Assembly (NCBI RefSeq): GCF_000179615.1
Contig: NZ_AEDD01000001.1
Span: forward strand, 186,001-250,000
Direction of reading: 5' to 3'
DNA: 64,000 nt
Origin: Paenibacillus curdlanolyticus YK9
GTDB taxonomy: Bacteria; Bacillota; Bacilli; Paenibacillales; Paenibacillaceae
Numbering within the stretch: the first letter of the stretch is position 1; each line of letters opens with the position of its first letter. A model generated the notes under the pieces. It ran no database searches, had not been told where the DNA came from, and saw only the letters and a list, made by a program, of their open reading frames with translations. Position numbers and translations under genes: made by a program. This document shows positions 51,514 to 60,899 of the stretch, piece by piece.

Positions 51514-52302
51514 ATGACCGCTTACCGGCAATTTGCGTCTGTCTATGATCGTCTCATGGAGCATATGCCCTATGCGGATTGGCTGCGCTTCGCGAGAACG
51601 ATATGGGAGCAGCAGGATTTGATGCCACGTACCGTCGTTGATCTTGGTTGCGGCACAGGCAATCTGTCGATTCCGCTTGCAAAGTCTGGTTTTGACGTAT
51701 TTGCGATTGACCTGTCGGCGGACATGCTCTCGATCGGCCGGGGCAAATGGGAGGAGTCGCCGCGCCGCGCTGCGCGTTCGGACGGCGGCTCGATTCGATG
51801 GCTTCAGCAGGATATGCGGGAATGGGAGCTGCCCGAGCCCGTTGATACGATCATTTCGTTCTGCGATTGCTTGAACTACTTGACGGAGCCCGCCGATGTG
51901 GAAGATGCGTTCCGTGCATCCTTCCAAGGGCTTCGCACGGGCGGGAAATTTTTATTTGACGTGCTTCCCGCTGCGCAGCTCCGCCGATATGCGGCGGCGC
52001 AGCCGTTTACGCTGGATGAGCGGGATGTTGCTTACATCTGGACGTGCGAATATGACGAAGCCATTCAAGAGATCGAGCATTCGCTCACGATTTTCGCGCG
52101 GGACGGAAGCGACAAGGCAGGCCGTTTTGTTCGCATCGAGGAAACGCATGTTGAACGTGCGTACGACGATCAGTGGCTTATACGCGCACTGGGTCGAGCT
52201 GGGTTCTCCAAGGTGGAGCGTTATGCGGATTTTGAAGCGCGGCCGTTGATTGGTGAAGCGCCGCAGACAGCAGAGCGACTGTTCTATGTTGCAACCAAGT
52301 GA
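51514..52302 (+). CDS. yqeM: Class I SAM-dependent methyltransferase (YqeM homologue)
   Basis: The 262-residue protein begins TAYRQFASVYDRLMEHMPYA, typical of YqeM. TVVDLGCGTGNLSIPLAKSG is the SAM-binding glycine-rich loop, and FDVLPAAQLRRYA with DERDVAYIWTCEYD follow. The substrate is unknown. Synteny (after rsfS and before com genes) supports the assignment. It ends at a long bidirectional terminator. Confidence 0.9.
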   Translation: MTAYRQFASVYDRLMEHMPYADWLRFARTIWEQQDLMPRTVVDLGCGTGNLSIPLAKSGFDVFAIDLSADMLSIGRGKWEESPRRAARSDGGSIRWLQQDMREWELPEPVDTIISFCDCLNYLTEPADVEDAFRASFQGLRTGGKFLFDVLPAAQLRRYAAAQPFTLDERDVAYIWTCEYDEAIQEIEHSLTIFARDGSDKAGRFVRIEETHVERAYDDQWLIRALGRAGFSKVERYADFEARPLIGEAPQTAERLFYVATK

Positions 52303-52346
52303 CCAAAGCGAGCATCCAGGTCTTATTCTCCTAGTCTAACGTAACG

Positions 52347-52417
52347 AAAAAAAGCCCAGACATCCGGTCGGCACGCCTTCTAACGAAGATTGCCGCCCGA
52401 ATGCTTGGGCTTTTTTT
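52347..52417. terminator. Bidirectional terminator
   Basis: A long hairpin with A7-GCCCAG on the left and CTTGGGC-T7 on the right, extended by inner complementary segments (CATCCGGTCGGCA with TTGCCGCCCGAATG). It separates yqeM from the convergent small gene. Confidence 0.85.
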
Positions 52418-52434
52418 GGTGCGCTTGCCGCTGC

Positions 52435-52725
52435 TTACAAAATTTGTTCCAGAAGTTCTGGATAATTGTCGATTTTCGATTTGAATTGCTCTTCGAGTCT
52501 CGGCAAATGACGTTTCATGCAGCTGCAATAATAATCTTTGCGACATACGGGGCACGGAATGTTCAGCAGGCGAGCAACATCGATCAGCTGCCATTCTGGG
52601 TCCTTCTTAAGGAAGAAGCGAGTAATCGATTTATCATCGAGCGTAACGATCAGCTGATAAATCTTCTCTTTTTTGTTGTAATCCCCGGAGTCCTTGATAT
52701 CGACAATGACCGGATTAAATGACAT
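52435..52725 (-). CDS. Small protein with possible zinc-binding cysteines
   Basis: ATG 52725 with AGGTGG eight bases upstream gives 96 residues starting MSFNPVIVDIKDSGDYNKK. The C-terminal half holds IPCPVCRKDYYCSCMKRHLP with four cysteines and a histidine, a likely small zinc site; the N-terminal half is a beta-rich segment (KIYQLIVTLDDKSITRFFL). I recall this as a conserved unnamed Paenibacillaceae protein. Function unknown. Confidence 0.75.
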   Translation of the reverse strand: MSFNPVIVDIKDSGDYNKKEKIYQLIVTLDDKSITRFFLKKDPEWQLIDVARLLNIPCPVCRKDYYCSCMKRHLPRLEEQFKSKIDNYPELLEQIL

Positions 52726-52907
52726 TTCACATACCACCTGTCTATATTGTTGTACAAGGTCTACACGCTAGAATAGCTTGATATACGTACCTCTGTCAAT
52801 GATTCAGGAGCAAATGAAGGATTTTTTTTCGTTTTCGTATTAGTTTGCCGCGAAATCCGCATCTTTATTCCTAGGGTCAGCAATAAGTTGCTGTAGGAGG
52901 TTCATTC

Positions 52908-52936
52908 TTGACATCTGAGGGGGCTTCTCCTATAAT
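52908..52936 (+). promoter_or_regulatory. Sigma-A promoter of the leuS transcript
   Basis: Consensus TTGACA (52908-52913), 17-base spacer, TATAAT (52931-52936). The transcription start is predicted near 52943. The stretch 52726-52907 holds nothing else I can identify. Confidence 0.92.
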
Positions 52937-52942
52937 CGTTCT

Positions 52943-53184
52943 ATAAAAGGCAAGGAAGAGGAGCAGTAATCACGAACGGACGCTTCAGAGAGCCGGCGGT
53001 AGGTGCAAGCCGGTGCGCACGCGTGACGAATCTCGCCTTGGAGCCGCATGATTATGCCGTTTCGCCCGCGTTAAGGGTACAGAGTGAGCGAGGACGAAGA
53101 ACGTCCGCGCTAACTAGGGTGGTACCACGGGAATAACAACCTCTCGTCCCTAGCGATAATACGCTGGGGCGGGAGGTTTTTTGA
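52943..53184 (+). promoter_or_regulatory. T-box leader (leucine-specific) with antitermination hairpin
   Basis: The leader contains the conserved T-box sequence AGGGTGGTACCACGG (53116-53130) and a Stem I region whose specifier loop reads GAATCTCGCC, placing CTC (Leu) at 53032-53034 as the specifier codon. The intrinsic terminator AACCTCTCGTCCCTAGCG / CGCTGGGGCGGGAGGTTTTTT (53138-53182) competes with an antiterminator that includes the T-box sequence. Uncharged tRNA-Leu would bind the specifier and stabilise the antiterminator, turning on leuS. Confidence 0.93.
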
Positions 53185-53221
53185 TTTTTTGCATGGACAG
53201 TTATGAGGGGAGCACGTGTAC

Positions 53222-55669
53222 ATGAGCCAAGATATTCAAACGAACAACCAACAAGGATATAACCCGCTCGTTATCGAGCCGAAGTGGCAGCGCTATTGGG
53301 ATGCCAACAAAACGTTTGCTACGACGGAAGAGGCAGGGAAGCCAAAGTTTTATGCGCTGGATATGTTCCCTTATCCGTCTGGAGCGGGGCTGCATGTCGG
53401 CCATCCAGAAGGCTATACGGCTACAGATATCGTGTCCCGCTACAAGCGAATGCGCGGCTTTAACGTCCTCCACCCGATGGGCTGGGACGCATTCGGCCTT
53501 CCGGCTGAGCAGCATGCGCTCGACACTGGCGAGCATCCTCGCGAGATTACGGTGAAGAACATTAACAACTTCCGCCGTCAAATCAAATCGCTTGGCTTCT
53601 CCTATGACTGGGATCGCGAGTTCAGCACGACAGATCCGGATTACTACAAATGGACGCAGTGGATTTTCATCCAGCTGTATAATAAAGGGCTTGCTTATGT
53701 TGCAGAAGTGCCAGTTAACTGGTGCGAAGCGCTCGGCACGGTGCTTGCCAATGAAGAAGTGATCGACGGCAAGAGCGAGCGCGGCGGCCATCCGGTCGTT
53801 CGCAAGCCGATGCGTCAATGGGTATTGAAAATTACGGAATACGCGGAGCGTTTGCTCGAGGATTTGGAAGAGCTCGATTGGACGGAAAGCATTAAAGAAA
53901 TGCAGCGCAACTGGATTGGCAAGTCCAAAGGAGCAGAGGTTACATTCGCGATTGATGGACACGAAGAGGAACTCGTCGTGTTCACGACGCGTCCTGACAC
54001 GCTCTTCGGGGCAACGTACTGCGTGTTGGCGCCTGAGCATGAATTCGTAGCGCGCATTACGACAGCAGAGCAGCAAGACGCGGTCAAAGCTTATCAGGAA
54101 GCTGCGGGACGCAAGAGCGATCTGGAGCGTACGGATTTGGCCAAAGAAAAAACGGGCGTATTTACAGGCGCTTACGCAATCAATCCGGTAAGCGGCGCTA
54201 AAGTGCCGGTGTGGATCGCTGATTATGTATTGGCGGGTTACGGTACAGGCGCGATTATGGCCGTACCGGGCCATGACAGCCGTGACTGGGAGTTCGCAAA
54301 GCAGTTCGAGCTGCCTATCGTGGAAGTTATTACGGGCGGAGACGTGCAAGCGGAAGCTTATACGGGAGACGGCGTTCACGTGAATTCGAGCTTCCTCGAT
54401 GGATTGACGAATGAGCCCGCTATCGCGGCAATGATTGAGCATTTGGAGTCGAAGGGCAAAGGGAAAGGTAAAACGACTTACCGCCTGCGCGATTGGCTGT
54501 TCAGCCGTCAACGTTATTGGGGCGAGCCGATTCCGATTCTTCATCTCGAAGATGGCACGATGAAGCCGGTACCGGAATCCGAGCTGCCGCTGCTGCTGCC
54601 TGATGTGGATGCCATTAAGCCATCCGGCACGGGCGAGTCGCCGCTAGCGAATGTTACGGAGTGGGTCAATACAATCGATCCGGAGACAGGCATGAAAGCG
54701 CGCCGTGAAACGAACACGATGCCGCAATGGGCAGGCAGCTGCTGGTATTACCTGCGGTTCATCGATCCGCACAACGACCAAGAAATCTGCTCCAAAGAAA
54801 AGCAGAAAGAATGGCTGCCGGTTGATCTGTACATCGGTGGTGCGGAGCATGCGGTGCTTCACTTGCTATACGCTCGCTTCTGGCATAAAGTGCTCTACGA
54901 TATCGGCGTGGTCGATACGAAAGAGCCGTTCCACAAGCTCGTCAACCAAGGCATGATTCTTGGCACGAATAATGAGAAAATGTCCAAATCACGCGGCAAT
55001 GTTATTAATCCGGACGAGATTGTGAACGAGTTTGGCGGAGACACGCTTCGGATGTACGAAATGTTCATGGGGCCGCTCGAGGCAACGAAGCCTTGGAACG
55101 CGAATGGCGTGGAAGGCACCTACCGGTTCTTGAGCCGTGTATGGCGCTTGTTCATCGGAGATGATGGCGCGCTTAATGCGAAGGTGACAGACGGGGATGG
55201 CAGCGAAGCATTCAAACGGACGTGGCACCGGACGATTAAGAAAGTAACCGACGATTTCGAAAATCTGCGGTTTAATACGGCAATCAGCCAACTGATGATT
55301 TTCGTTAATGACGCTTATAAGGCTGAAGAGCTTCCGCGCAAGGCGATGGAAAACTTCGTACAGATGCTGTCGCCGCTCGCGCCGCATATCGCGGAAGAGC
55401 TGTGGGAGAAGCTGGGGCATGACACTTCGGTCACGTACGTGCCATGGCCTGCATTCGACGAAGCGTGGACGGTCGATCAAGAGGTTGAGATCGTCGTACA
55501 GGTAAACGGCAAAATCGCGGATCGCGTATCCATTGCTGCTGATATGGAAGTGGCGGAGATGGAAGCACTCGCGAAAGGACTGGAGAAAGTGAAACAAGCG
55601 ATCGAAGGAAAAACGGTTCGCAAAGTTATCGCTGTCAAAGGCAAACTCGTCAATATCGTTGCGAACTAA
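53222..55669 (+). CDS. leuS: Leucyl-tRNA synthetase
   Basis: ATG 53222, nine bases after GGGGAG, gives 815 residues, the standard bacterial length. [16 protein letters not shown] is the HIGH-type motif (HVGH), [20 protein letters not shown] the start of the CP1 editing domain with its threonine-rich site, [19 protein letters not shown] a core motif, and [19 protein letters not shown] the KMSKS loop. It attaches leucine to tRNA-Leu. It is controlled by the T-box upstream. In B. subtilis leuS is elsewhere; here it lies between yqeM and comER. Confidence 0.98.
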   Translation: MSQDIQTNNQQGYNPLVIEPKWQRYWDANKTFATTEEAGKPKFYALDMFPYPSGAGLHVGHPEGYTATDIVSRYKRMRGFNVLHPMGWDAFGLPAEQHALDTGEHPREITVKNINNFRRQIKSLGFSYDWDREFSTTDPDYYKWTQWIFIQLYNKGLAYVAEVPVNWCEALGTVLANEEVIDGKSERGGHPVVRKPMRQWVLKITEYAERLLEDLEELDWTESIKEMQRNWIGKSKGAEVTFAIDGHEEELVVFTTRPDTLFGATYCVLAPEHEFVARITTAEQQDAVKAYQEAAGRKSDLERTDLAKEKTGVFTGAYAINPVSGAKVPVWIADYVLAGYGTGAIMAVPGHDSRDWEFAKQFELPIVEVITGGDVQAEAYTGDGVHVNSSFLDGLTNEPAIAAMIEHLESKGKGKGKTTYRLRDWLFSRQRYWGEPIPILHLEDGTMKPVPESELPLLLPDVDAIKPSGTGESPLANVTEWVNTIDPETGMKARRETNTMPQWAGSCWYYLRFIDPHNDQEICSKEKQKEWLPVDLYIGGAEHAVLHLLYARFWHKVLYDIGVVDTKEPFHKLVNQGMILGTNNEKMSKSRGNVINPDEIVNEFGGDTLRMYEMFMGPLEATKPWNANGVEGTYRFLSRVWRLFIGDDGALNAKVTDGDGSEAFKRTWHRTIKKVTDDFENLRFNTAISQLMIFVNDAYKAEELPRKAMENFVQMLSPLAPHIAEELWEKLGHDTSVTYVPWPAFDEAWTVDQEVEIVVQVNGKIADRVSIAADMEVAEMEALAKGLEKVKQAIEGKTVRKVIAVKGKLVNIVAN

Positions 55670-55725
55670 TCCGACCGCCCGTCGGTTGATTGTTCCAATA
55701 CCAGTAATAGAATAAGCCCAACTCA

Positions 55726-55784
55726 GAAGAGGTGAGCGGACAGTCGCGCTAAAGCATAGCGCGTTACTGACCGTTCACCTCTTC
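55726..55784. terminator. Long near-perfect hairpin between convergent leuS and comER
   Basis: GAAGAGGTGAGCGG, CAGT and GCGCTA on the left pair with TAGCGC, ACTG and CCGTTCACCTCTTC on the right (arms of about 26 bases with few mismatches, loop AAGCA). The right arm includes the last codons of comER. There is no U-tract, so it may act as a mRNA 3' end stabiliser or a bidirectional terminator of weak kind. Confidence 0.5.
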
Positions 55785-56603
55785 GCCGTAAAAAGAGGTT
55801 TGAACTTTATCGACATCTTCTCGATATTTCTCATGCGTCGTGCGAATTAAGCGATTGAACATGCCGTCGCAGTCAAGCTCAAGCAATTCGAGTGCACGGG
55901 CTGTAATGCCGCCTGGCACCGCTACGCGTGCTTGAATGTGCTCGGGGGTCATGCCGCCTTCTGTAAGCAGCTTGCCGGTGCCGAGGATCATGGCGCTGGC
56001 GATGGCAATCGCTTCTGCGCGATTAATGCCGGTTTCCTCGACTGCGGCATCGACGAAGCGTTGAACGAAGAATGCGAAGAAGGCCGGCCCGCAGCTGGAG
56101 AGATCAGATACAATGCGCGTATAACGCTCGTCGATCCGAATCGGCTCGCTAATGTGGCGGAGCAGATGCTCCAGCCGCTGGCGGTCAGCGGCAGTTGCGC
56201 GATCGCCGTACATGCATAACGCTGCTCCGCCGCCAACATGATTCGTGATGCTTGGAATGACCTTCGCGGCTTTGCAAGGCAGCCAATCTTCCAGCTGGCA
56301 GAGCATGACCGGGCTAGTAATCGACACCACAAGCTGTTCGGGACGCAGGCTGCCTCGAATGTCGTCGAGTACGGCGCGGAATTCATGAGGCTTAATGCAT
56401 AGGAAGACGATGTCCTTCCCTTTGGCCGCATCGGCATTGTTCGTCTCGGCGCGCAGACCCGGGTGCTGTTCCGCCAGGCACTCGACTTTGGCGAAGGTGC
56501 GGTTGCTTGCGGCAATCTGAGATGGCTCTAGCGCGCCTGAAGCGATGAATGCGCCGATGAGCAGGCTGCCCATGCTGCCAGTACCGATAAACCCGACATT
56601 CAT
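55764..56603 (-). CDS. comER: ComER, ProC-like protein (pyrroline-5-carboxylate reductase family)
   Basis: ATG 56603 behind GGGGAGGG gives 279 residues. VGFIGTGSMGSLLIGAFIAS is the Rossmann NADP loop; SLRPEQLVVSITSPVM and SDLSSCGPAFFAFFVQRFVD with GGITARALELLE are ProC motifs. Divergent placement next to comEA identifies it as ComER; in B. subtilis comER has been linked to sporulation and biofilm onset rather than DNA uptake. Enzymatic activity on pyrroline-5-carboxylate is possible but unproven. Confidence 0.9.
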   Translation of the reverse strand: MNVGFIGTGSMGSLLIGAFIASGALEPSQIAASNRTFAKVECLAEQHPGLRAETNNADAAKGKDIVFLCIKPHEFRAVLDDIRGSLRPEQLVVSITSPVMLCQLEDWLPCKAAKVIPSITNHVGGGAALCMYGDRATAADRQRLEHLLRHISEPIRIDERYTRIVSDLSSCGPAFFAFFVQRFVDAAVEETGINRAEAIAIASAMILGTGKLLTEGGMTPEHIQARVAVPGGITARALELLELDCDGMFNRLIRTTHEKYREDVDKVQTSFYGEEVNGQ

Positions 56604-56747
56604 CGGAAACCCTCCCCAATGTAAGATGAGATATGAAGGTAAATCTGATTTGTAATAGCAAGCTATACTCGATCGCGGGAATGCTCTTACTACCGTATGC
56701 GTAGGAGCGCGGCCATCATGCACATTATTTTTCATAGGGGGAACGCG

Positions 56748-57242
56748 ATGTTCACGCGAAGGCGAAAACTTCTTGTACTGTTTATTGCAAGCGCTGGTCT
56801 TGTGCTTGTCGGACTAGGGCTGTGGAAGATGGATGCCGGACAAGCCAATTCTTTGCTGCCTATTGATGAAGGCTTGTATGCAGCAATTCAAGATGCACAG
56901 GAAGGAAAGACAGTCGTGGGCGAACCAAGTTCTCGCCCTCCCTTGGCTGCTGATGCAAATGCAGATGCAAGAAGCCCGAGTGACGAACCGGCGCTAAGCA
57001 AAGTTGAAAAACCAATCAAGTCCGAAGTCCCGCCAGCGAACGACGGACGAATCGATATTAACCGAGCGAATGCCGAGGAGTTGGATGCCCTGCCGGGCAT
57101 TGGGCCTGCCAAAGCGGCAGCTATCGTAGCTGATCGGGAACGCAATGGCGCATTCCGTTCGGTCGAGGAACTGGACCGCGTCAAAGGAATCGGGCTGAAG
57201 ATGGTTGAGAAGCTGCGCGAGCATGTTGTCGTACTCCCTTAA
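56748..57242 (+). CDS. comEA: Competence DNA-binding protein ComEA, short form without SLBB
   Basis: ATG 56748 gives 164 residues: one membrane anchor (LLVLFIASAGLVLVGLGLW), a linker of about 65 residues rich in Ala, Pro and Asp, and a C-terminal helix-hairpin-helix pair (DINRANAEELDALPGIGPAK and ELDRVKGIGLKMVEKLREHV) that binds DNA. The SLBB domain seen in B. subtilis ComEA between anchor and HhH is missing. ComEA catches incoming DNA at the membrane during transformation. It is divergent from comER. Confidence 0.9.
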   Translation: MFTRRRKLLVLFIASAGLVLVGLGLWKMDAGQANSLLPIDEGLYAAIQDAQEGKTVVGEPSSRPPLAADANADARSPSDEPALSKVEKPIKSEVPPANDGRIDINRANAEELDALPGIGPAKAAAIVADRERNGAFRSVEELDRVKGIGLKMVEKLREHVVVLP

Positions 57243-57287
57243 ATATGCGACAATATTCGGTAGTTACAGGGAAAGGGAGAATCGACG

Positions 57288-57818
57288 ATGACGACCGAAA
57301 CTAACGATGTTTCCCGCAAAGACTGGGACACTTATTTCATGGATATCGCCTATATGGTAGCAACGCGTTCGCGCTGTAATAGAAGACATGTTGGAGCGGT
57401 TCTTGTCCAAGGGAAAAAGTTGCTGGGCACAGCCTATAATGGCGCTCCAATGGGCGTAGAGGACTGCCTGGAGGCGGGTTGCATGATCGTAGAAGAATAC
57501 GAGCTGTCCGCTGTAGAGGGGACGGAGCGGATGATCAAGAAGGAACGGTGCATTCGAACGATCCATGCCGAACAAAACCTGCTGCTGTTCACTGACCGCA
57601 TTGATCGTGAAGGCTCCACCGTCTATGTGACCGATCAGCCTTGCTGGACATGCGCGAATATGCTCGCGAATAGCGGCGTGAGAGAGATCGTGTTTCATCG
57701 CCCGTATCCGAAGGATAGCGACAAGGTAGCTTTGCTCATGCAGCGCAAAGGCATTGTGTTCCGCCGGATCGATCCGTATGAAGCGCCGGCCCAAACGTCG
57801 CGCGCTGTCGTTTTGTAA
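57288..57818 (+). CDS. comEB: dCMP deaminase ComEB
   Basis: A 176-residue cytidine/deoxycytidylate deaminase: TIHAEQNLLLFTDRIDREGS holds the zinc histidine and catalytic glutamate, and VTDQPCWTCANMLANSGVRE the two zinc cysteines. The gene lies in the com locus in all Bacilli but is thought not to be needed for DNA uptake. It converts dCMP to dUMP. Confidence 0.95.
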   Translation: MTTETNDVSRKDWDTYFMDIAYMVATRSRCNRRHVGAVLVQGKKLLGTAYNGAPMGVEDCLEAGCMIVEEYELSAVEGTERMIKKERCIRTIHAEQNLLLFTDRIDREGSTVYVTDQPCWTCANMLANSGVREIVFHRPYPKDSDKVALLMQRKGIVFRRIDPYEAPAQTSRAVVL

Positions 57819-57857
57819 CCGAGTTCTTAAGAAATGAAAATGGATGAACGATGAGGA

Positions 57858-57909
57858 AGAACCTCTTATTCACACGTCAGAGCAGGCGTGTATAAGAGGT
57901 TCTTTTTTT
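57858..57909 (+). terminator. Intrinsic terminator between comEB and comEC
   Basis: AGAACCTCTTA and TAAGAGGTTCT form a perfect stem, extended by CACACG/CGTGT, followed by seven T residues. It lies after comEB and before the ribosome binding site of comEC, so it should reduce or regulate comEC expression. Confidence 0.85.
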
Positions 57910-57930
57910 GTATGCATAAAGGGGGCTGTA

Positions 57931-60690
57931 TTGTTGCTGATGTTAACGAACAGGCCGATCATATGGATCGCGGTTTGCTGGATCGCAGGAATTGCATGTA
58001 TCGGCCAGCCTGAAGGATATGCCGCCGTTGGCATTGGGCTAATGTTGCTGTTTGCTGCTGCGCGGTTATCCGAGCGAACGACAACGAAGCTCGTTCTCAT
58101 CTGTCTTGCAGCTTATTTAATTGGCGGCGCTTGGACGTACGTTACGGAGAGGAGGCACGAGACAGAGCTTCTTGACCTTGCCGCAGCCGCAGATGGGACG
58201 TATCCTCCTGTTACATACGAAGTGTTGGCAAGAGGTGTAGTAGCATCACCAGTGGAAATCGATGGGGATAGCGTGCGTTTCCGACTGTTGGCAACCAGCA
58301 TTGAAGTAACTGGCGAAGCAGCTTCGCGCGAAATCAAGGAGCAGCTGCTCGTTCAGCTGAAGCTTCTGGAGCCGTCGGAGCTTTCTCAGATACAACGATG
58401 GCGAAGGGGCGATGATGCTGAGGTGCAAGGTCAATTGGAGCTGCCTGCGGGACCAGCCAATGAAGGTGGTTTTGACTACCGGCGTTATTTGAACGGCATC
58501 CATCATATCTCTTGGATGTTACGGACCAAAGGAAGCGAACAAATCGCGGTTGAACCAAGCATGCGAGTGACCGTGCTCTCTCTTCTCGGAAGAATGGATG
58601 TGACGCGGGAGTGGTTAGGTGGCTTGATGGATGCGCTGTACGAGAACAAGCAATCGGGGTATATGAAAGGATTAGTGCTTGGCATTAACGATGATTTGGA
58701 CCCGGACATGTTCAGGCAATACTCGGAGCTGGGCTTGACGCATGTGCTTGCGATTTCGGGTATGCATGTCGCGGTGTTTTTGGCGATCGTCCATGGTTTT
58801 TTGCGGTTGCTTCGGCTTACGCGCGAAAGGTCGCTGCTCATTCTAGCGTGGGTAACGCCAATGTACGTACTGCTATCCGGAGCATCGCCCTCGATTGTTC
58901 GCGCGGGCATTATGGCTATTATCGGACTTCTGGCTGCGCGAGCCAATCGCCTCAAGGATGGCCTGCACCTGCTGGCAGTCTCTGCGATTATTATGCTTGC
59001 TTGGAACCCCGCCTACATAAAGGATATCGGCTTCCAGTTGTCTTTTATTGTGACGGCTGGACTGATCGTCGGCGTTGCGCCAGTTCGAGCATTGATGCCT
59101 AAGTGGCGGCGGGGCAAAATGCTGCTAGATGCGATCGCCGTAACGATAGTCGCGCAAATCGTATCGTTTCCTGTGTCGATTTACTACTTTAATCAATGGA
59201 ATCCGTTGTCGCTGCCTGCTAATTTTGTACTTGTGCCGTTTATCAGCTTCATTGTTATGCCGCTTGGCGCAGCTTCGCTAACAGCGCTATCCATTTGGCC
59301 CGTCGCTGGGCATTGGCTAGCGAATGTTGCTGAGGCGTTGAACGCATTGACCTTTTCATTAGTGGAATATACTGCAGCGCAGCGCGAATGGCAGACGATA
59401 TGGGCGAAGCCGCCGATCTGGTGGGTCGCGTTATGGTACGCAATGTTTGCTATTGGTATAGCAGCGGCGAGAAGCCTATCGATTAGCCGATGGAGAACCG
59501 AACCCGAGGAAGCTGGTGATGCATTCGGCGTTGCCTATCAAGCAACTGTACCACTTGCTGCTGGGCTAGATTCCGCAGTGCGAGCGCTGCGAAGGCGGTA
59601 TAGGCTATTGATTTTGAGCGCATTGATTGGGACCGTGCTGCTGCTATCGTTCGCATGGCTGCCCGATCGGTTTCAACGTATGGCTTCTATAAGCGTGTTG
59701 GACGTAGGACAGGGTGACGCAATTCTGATCCGAACGGGCGAAGGGAAGCATATTCTTATCGATGGAGGCGGCACAGTTGATCTGCGCAAACCGGAAGAGC
59801 AATGGCGAGCGCGCAATGATCCGTTCGAGGTTGGTCGCAAAATACTTGTGCCGCTGCTTAAGCAGCGCGGCATCGATTCGCTGGATGTGGTCATTATGAC
59901 GCATTTGGATAAAGATCATATCGGAGGGCTTCAAGCGGTTTTTGATTCGATACCGGTGAAGGCTATCATTTGGAACGGGACATCTAACGCAACGCCGGAT
60001 GCGAAAAAGCTGCTGCAGACCGCACTAGCGTTGCATATTCCGATGTATCCGGCTAATGCGAACATGAGTTGGAGAATGGAAGAGGGAGCTCGTCTTGACG
60101 TATTATGGCCAGAGCCGCCTCTGGTCCTATCCGATGTTGGGAACGCAGCCGCAAAGAGCCTGCAGGCGATGCCCAATCGAATGGTTCCAGTTGAAACGCT
60201 AGCCGAGCTCCCGAATGTCGAGGATCAGAATGAACGCAGCGTAACGCTGCTGCTGACCTTATACGGCAGGACGTTTCTATTGCCGGGTGATGCAGGGAGG
60301 ACATCCGAACTCGCCATGCTGGAGCATCTGCGTACATCCTGCGAATCCATTATTCCTGGTGGTAGTGAGCGTGTATATCCGCCCACAAGTACGACTACGG
60401 GCGATGATAGCTTTAACCACTGCATAGATGTATTAAAGGTAGGCCATCATGGGAGCAAGAACTCTTCCGCTTCTGAATGGCTCGCGTATTGGCGTCCGGC
60501 GTTCGCTGTTGTATCGGCTGGCAAGGATAATCTGTATGGCCATCCGCATTCGGACACGCTTGCGCGTCTAGCCGTTGCGTCCACGGGCGTGTGGCGAACC
60601 GATCGCGATGGCGAGCTTCGATTTGCTGTAACCCCACAAGGAGAGATGTTCGTAAGCTGGAGCCGCAAGAAGTGGAAGAAATACTTGTAA
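57931..60690 (+). CDS. comEC: DNA uptake channel ComEC
   Basis: I place the start at TTG 57931 or 57934 after AAAGGGGG, downstream of the terminator; the in-frame ATG at 57844 lies before it and would translate through the hairpin. The 919-residue protein has an N-terminal DUF4131 region, the competence domain with many membrane helices (GLTHVLAISGMHVAVFLAIV, about 265-285), and a C-terminal metallo-beta-lactamase domain: VLDVGQGDAILIRTGEGKHI, THLDKDHIGGL and VLKVGHHGSKNSSASEWL. It forms the channel that takes in single-stranded DNA; the MBL domain may be the nuclease. Full length, no frameshift. Confidence 0.95.
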   Translation: MLLMLTNRPIIWIAVCWIAGIACIGQPEGYAAVGIGLMLLFAAARLSERTTTKLVLICLAAYLIGGAWTYVTERRHETELLDLAAAADGTYPPVTYEVLARGVVASPVEIDGDSVRFRLLATSIEVTGEAASREIKEQLLVQLKLLEPSELSQIQRWRRGDDAEVQGQLELPAGPANEGGFDYRRYLNGIHHISWMLRTKGSEQIAVEPSMRVTVLSLLGRMDVTREWLGGLMDALYENKQSGYMKGLVLGINDDLDPDMFRQYSELGLTHVLAISGMHVAVFLAIVHGFLRLLRLTRERSLLILAWVTPMYVLLSGASPSIVRAGIMAIIGLLAARANRLKDGLHLLAVSAIIMLAWNPAYIKDIGFQLSFIVTAGLIVGVAPVRALMPKWRRGKMLLDAIAVTIVAQIVSFPVSIYYFNQWNPLSLPANFVLVPFISFIVMPLGAASLTALSIWPVAGHWLANVAEALNALTFSLVEYTAAQREWQTIWAKPPIWWVALWYAMFAIGIAAARSLSISRWRTEPEEAGDAFGVAYQATVPLAAGLDSAVRALRRRYRLLILSALIGTVLLLSFAWLPDRFQRMASISVLDVGQGDAILIRTGEGKHILIDGGGTVDLRKPEEQWRARNDPFEVGRKILVPLLKQRGIDSLDVVIMTHLDKDHIGGLQAVFDSIPVKAIIWNGTSNATPDAKKLLQTALALHIPMYPANANMSWRMEEGARLDVLWPEPPLVLSDVGNAAAKSLQAMPNRMVPVETLAELPNVEDQNERSVTLLLTLYGRTFLLPGDAGRTSELAMLEHLRTSCESIIPGGSERVYPPTSTTTGDDSFNHCIDVLKVGHHGSKNSSASEWLAYWRPAFAVVSAGKDNLYGHPHSDTLARLAVASTGVWRTDRDGELRFAVTPQGEMFVSWSRKKWKKYL

Positions 60691-60701
60691 GATGCTGTAA
60701 G

Positions 60702-60728
60702 GGCGCCTATGTACGGCGTCTTTTTTTT
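60702..60728 (+). terminator. Terminator of comEC
   Basis: GGCGCC pairs with GGCGTC around TATGTAC and is followed by eight T residues. Confidence 0.75.
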
Positions 60729-60843
60729 CTGCTATCCTATAGGTTGGGTTAGTAGAAGAAGTATGTTTGTTTCGTTCATGCAATAGTTATTAATCGAATG
60801 AGAATCGTTGGTATACATTACCGTAAAATAAATCAGAACATCT

Positions 60844-60869
60844 GCAACCTTTGTACTGGCAAATCCGTC
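60844..60869 (+). promoter_or_regulatory. Possible ECF-sigma promoter
   Basis: GCAACC (60844-60849), 16-base spacer, CGTC (60866-60869) resembles the extracytoplasmic-function promoter pattern and lies directly before the sigma gene, suggesting autoregulation. The element also forms an inverted repeat with AGGTTGCA at 60874-60881. Confidence 0.45.
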
Positions 60870-60899
60870 AGAGAGGTTGCATGAGAGGGGGAAACTCCA

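Noticed and set aside
53201-54544. Open frame of 447 codons on the minus strand over leuS
   Set aside because: Antisense to unmistakable leuS sequence; Arg/His/Phe-rich composition is typical of a shadow frame.
57844-57930. Upstream ATG start for comEC
   Set aside because: This start would place an intrinsic terminator inside the coding region and has no ribosome binding site; TTG 57931/57934 follows AAAGGGGG.
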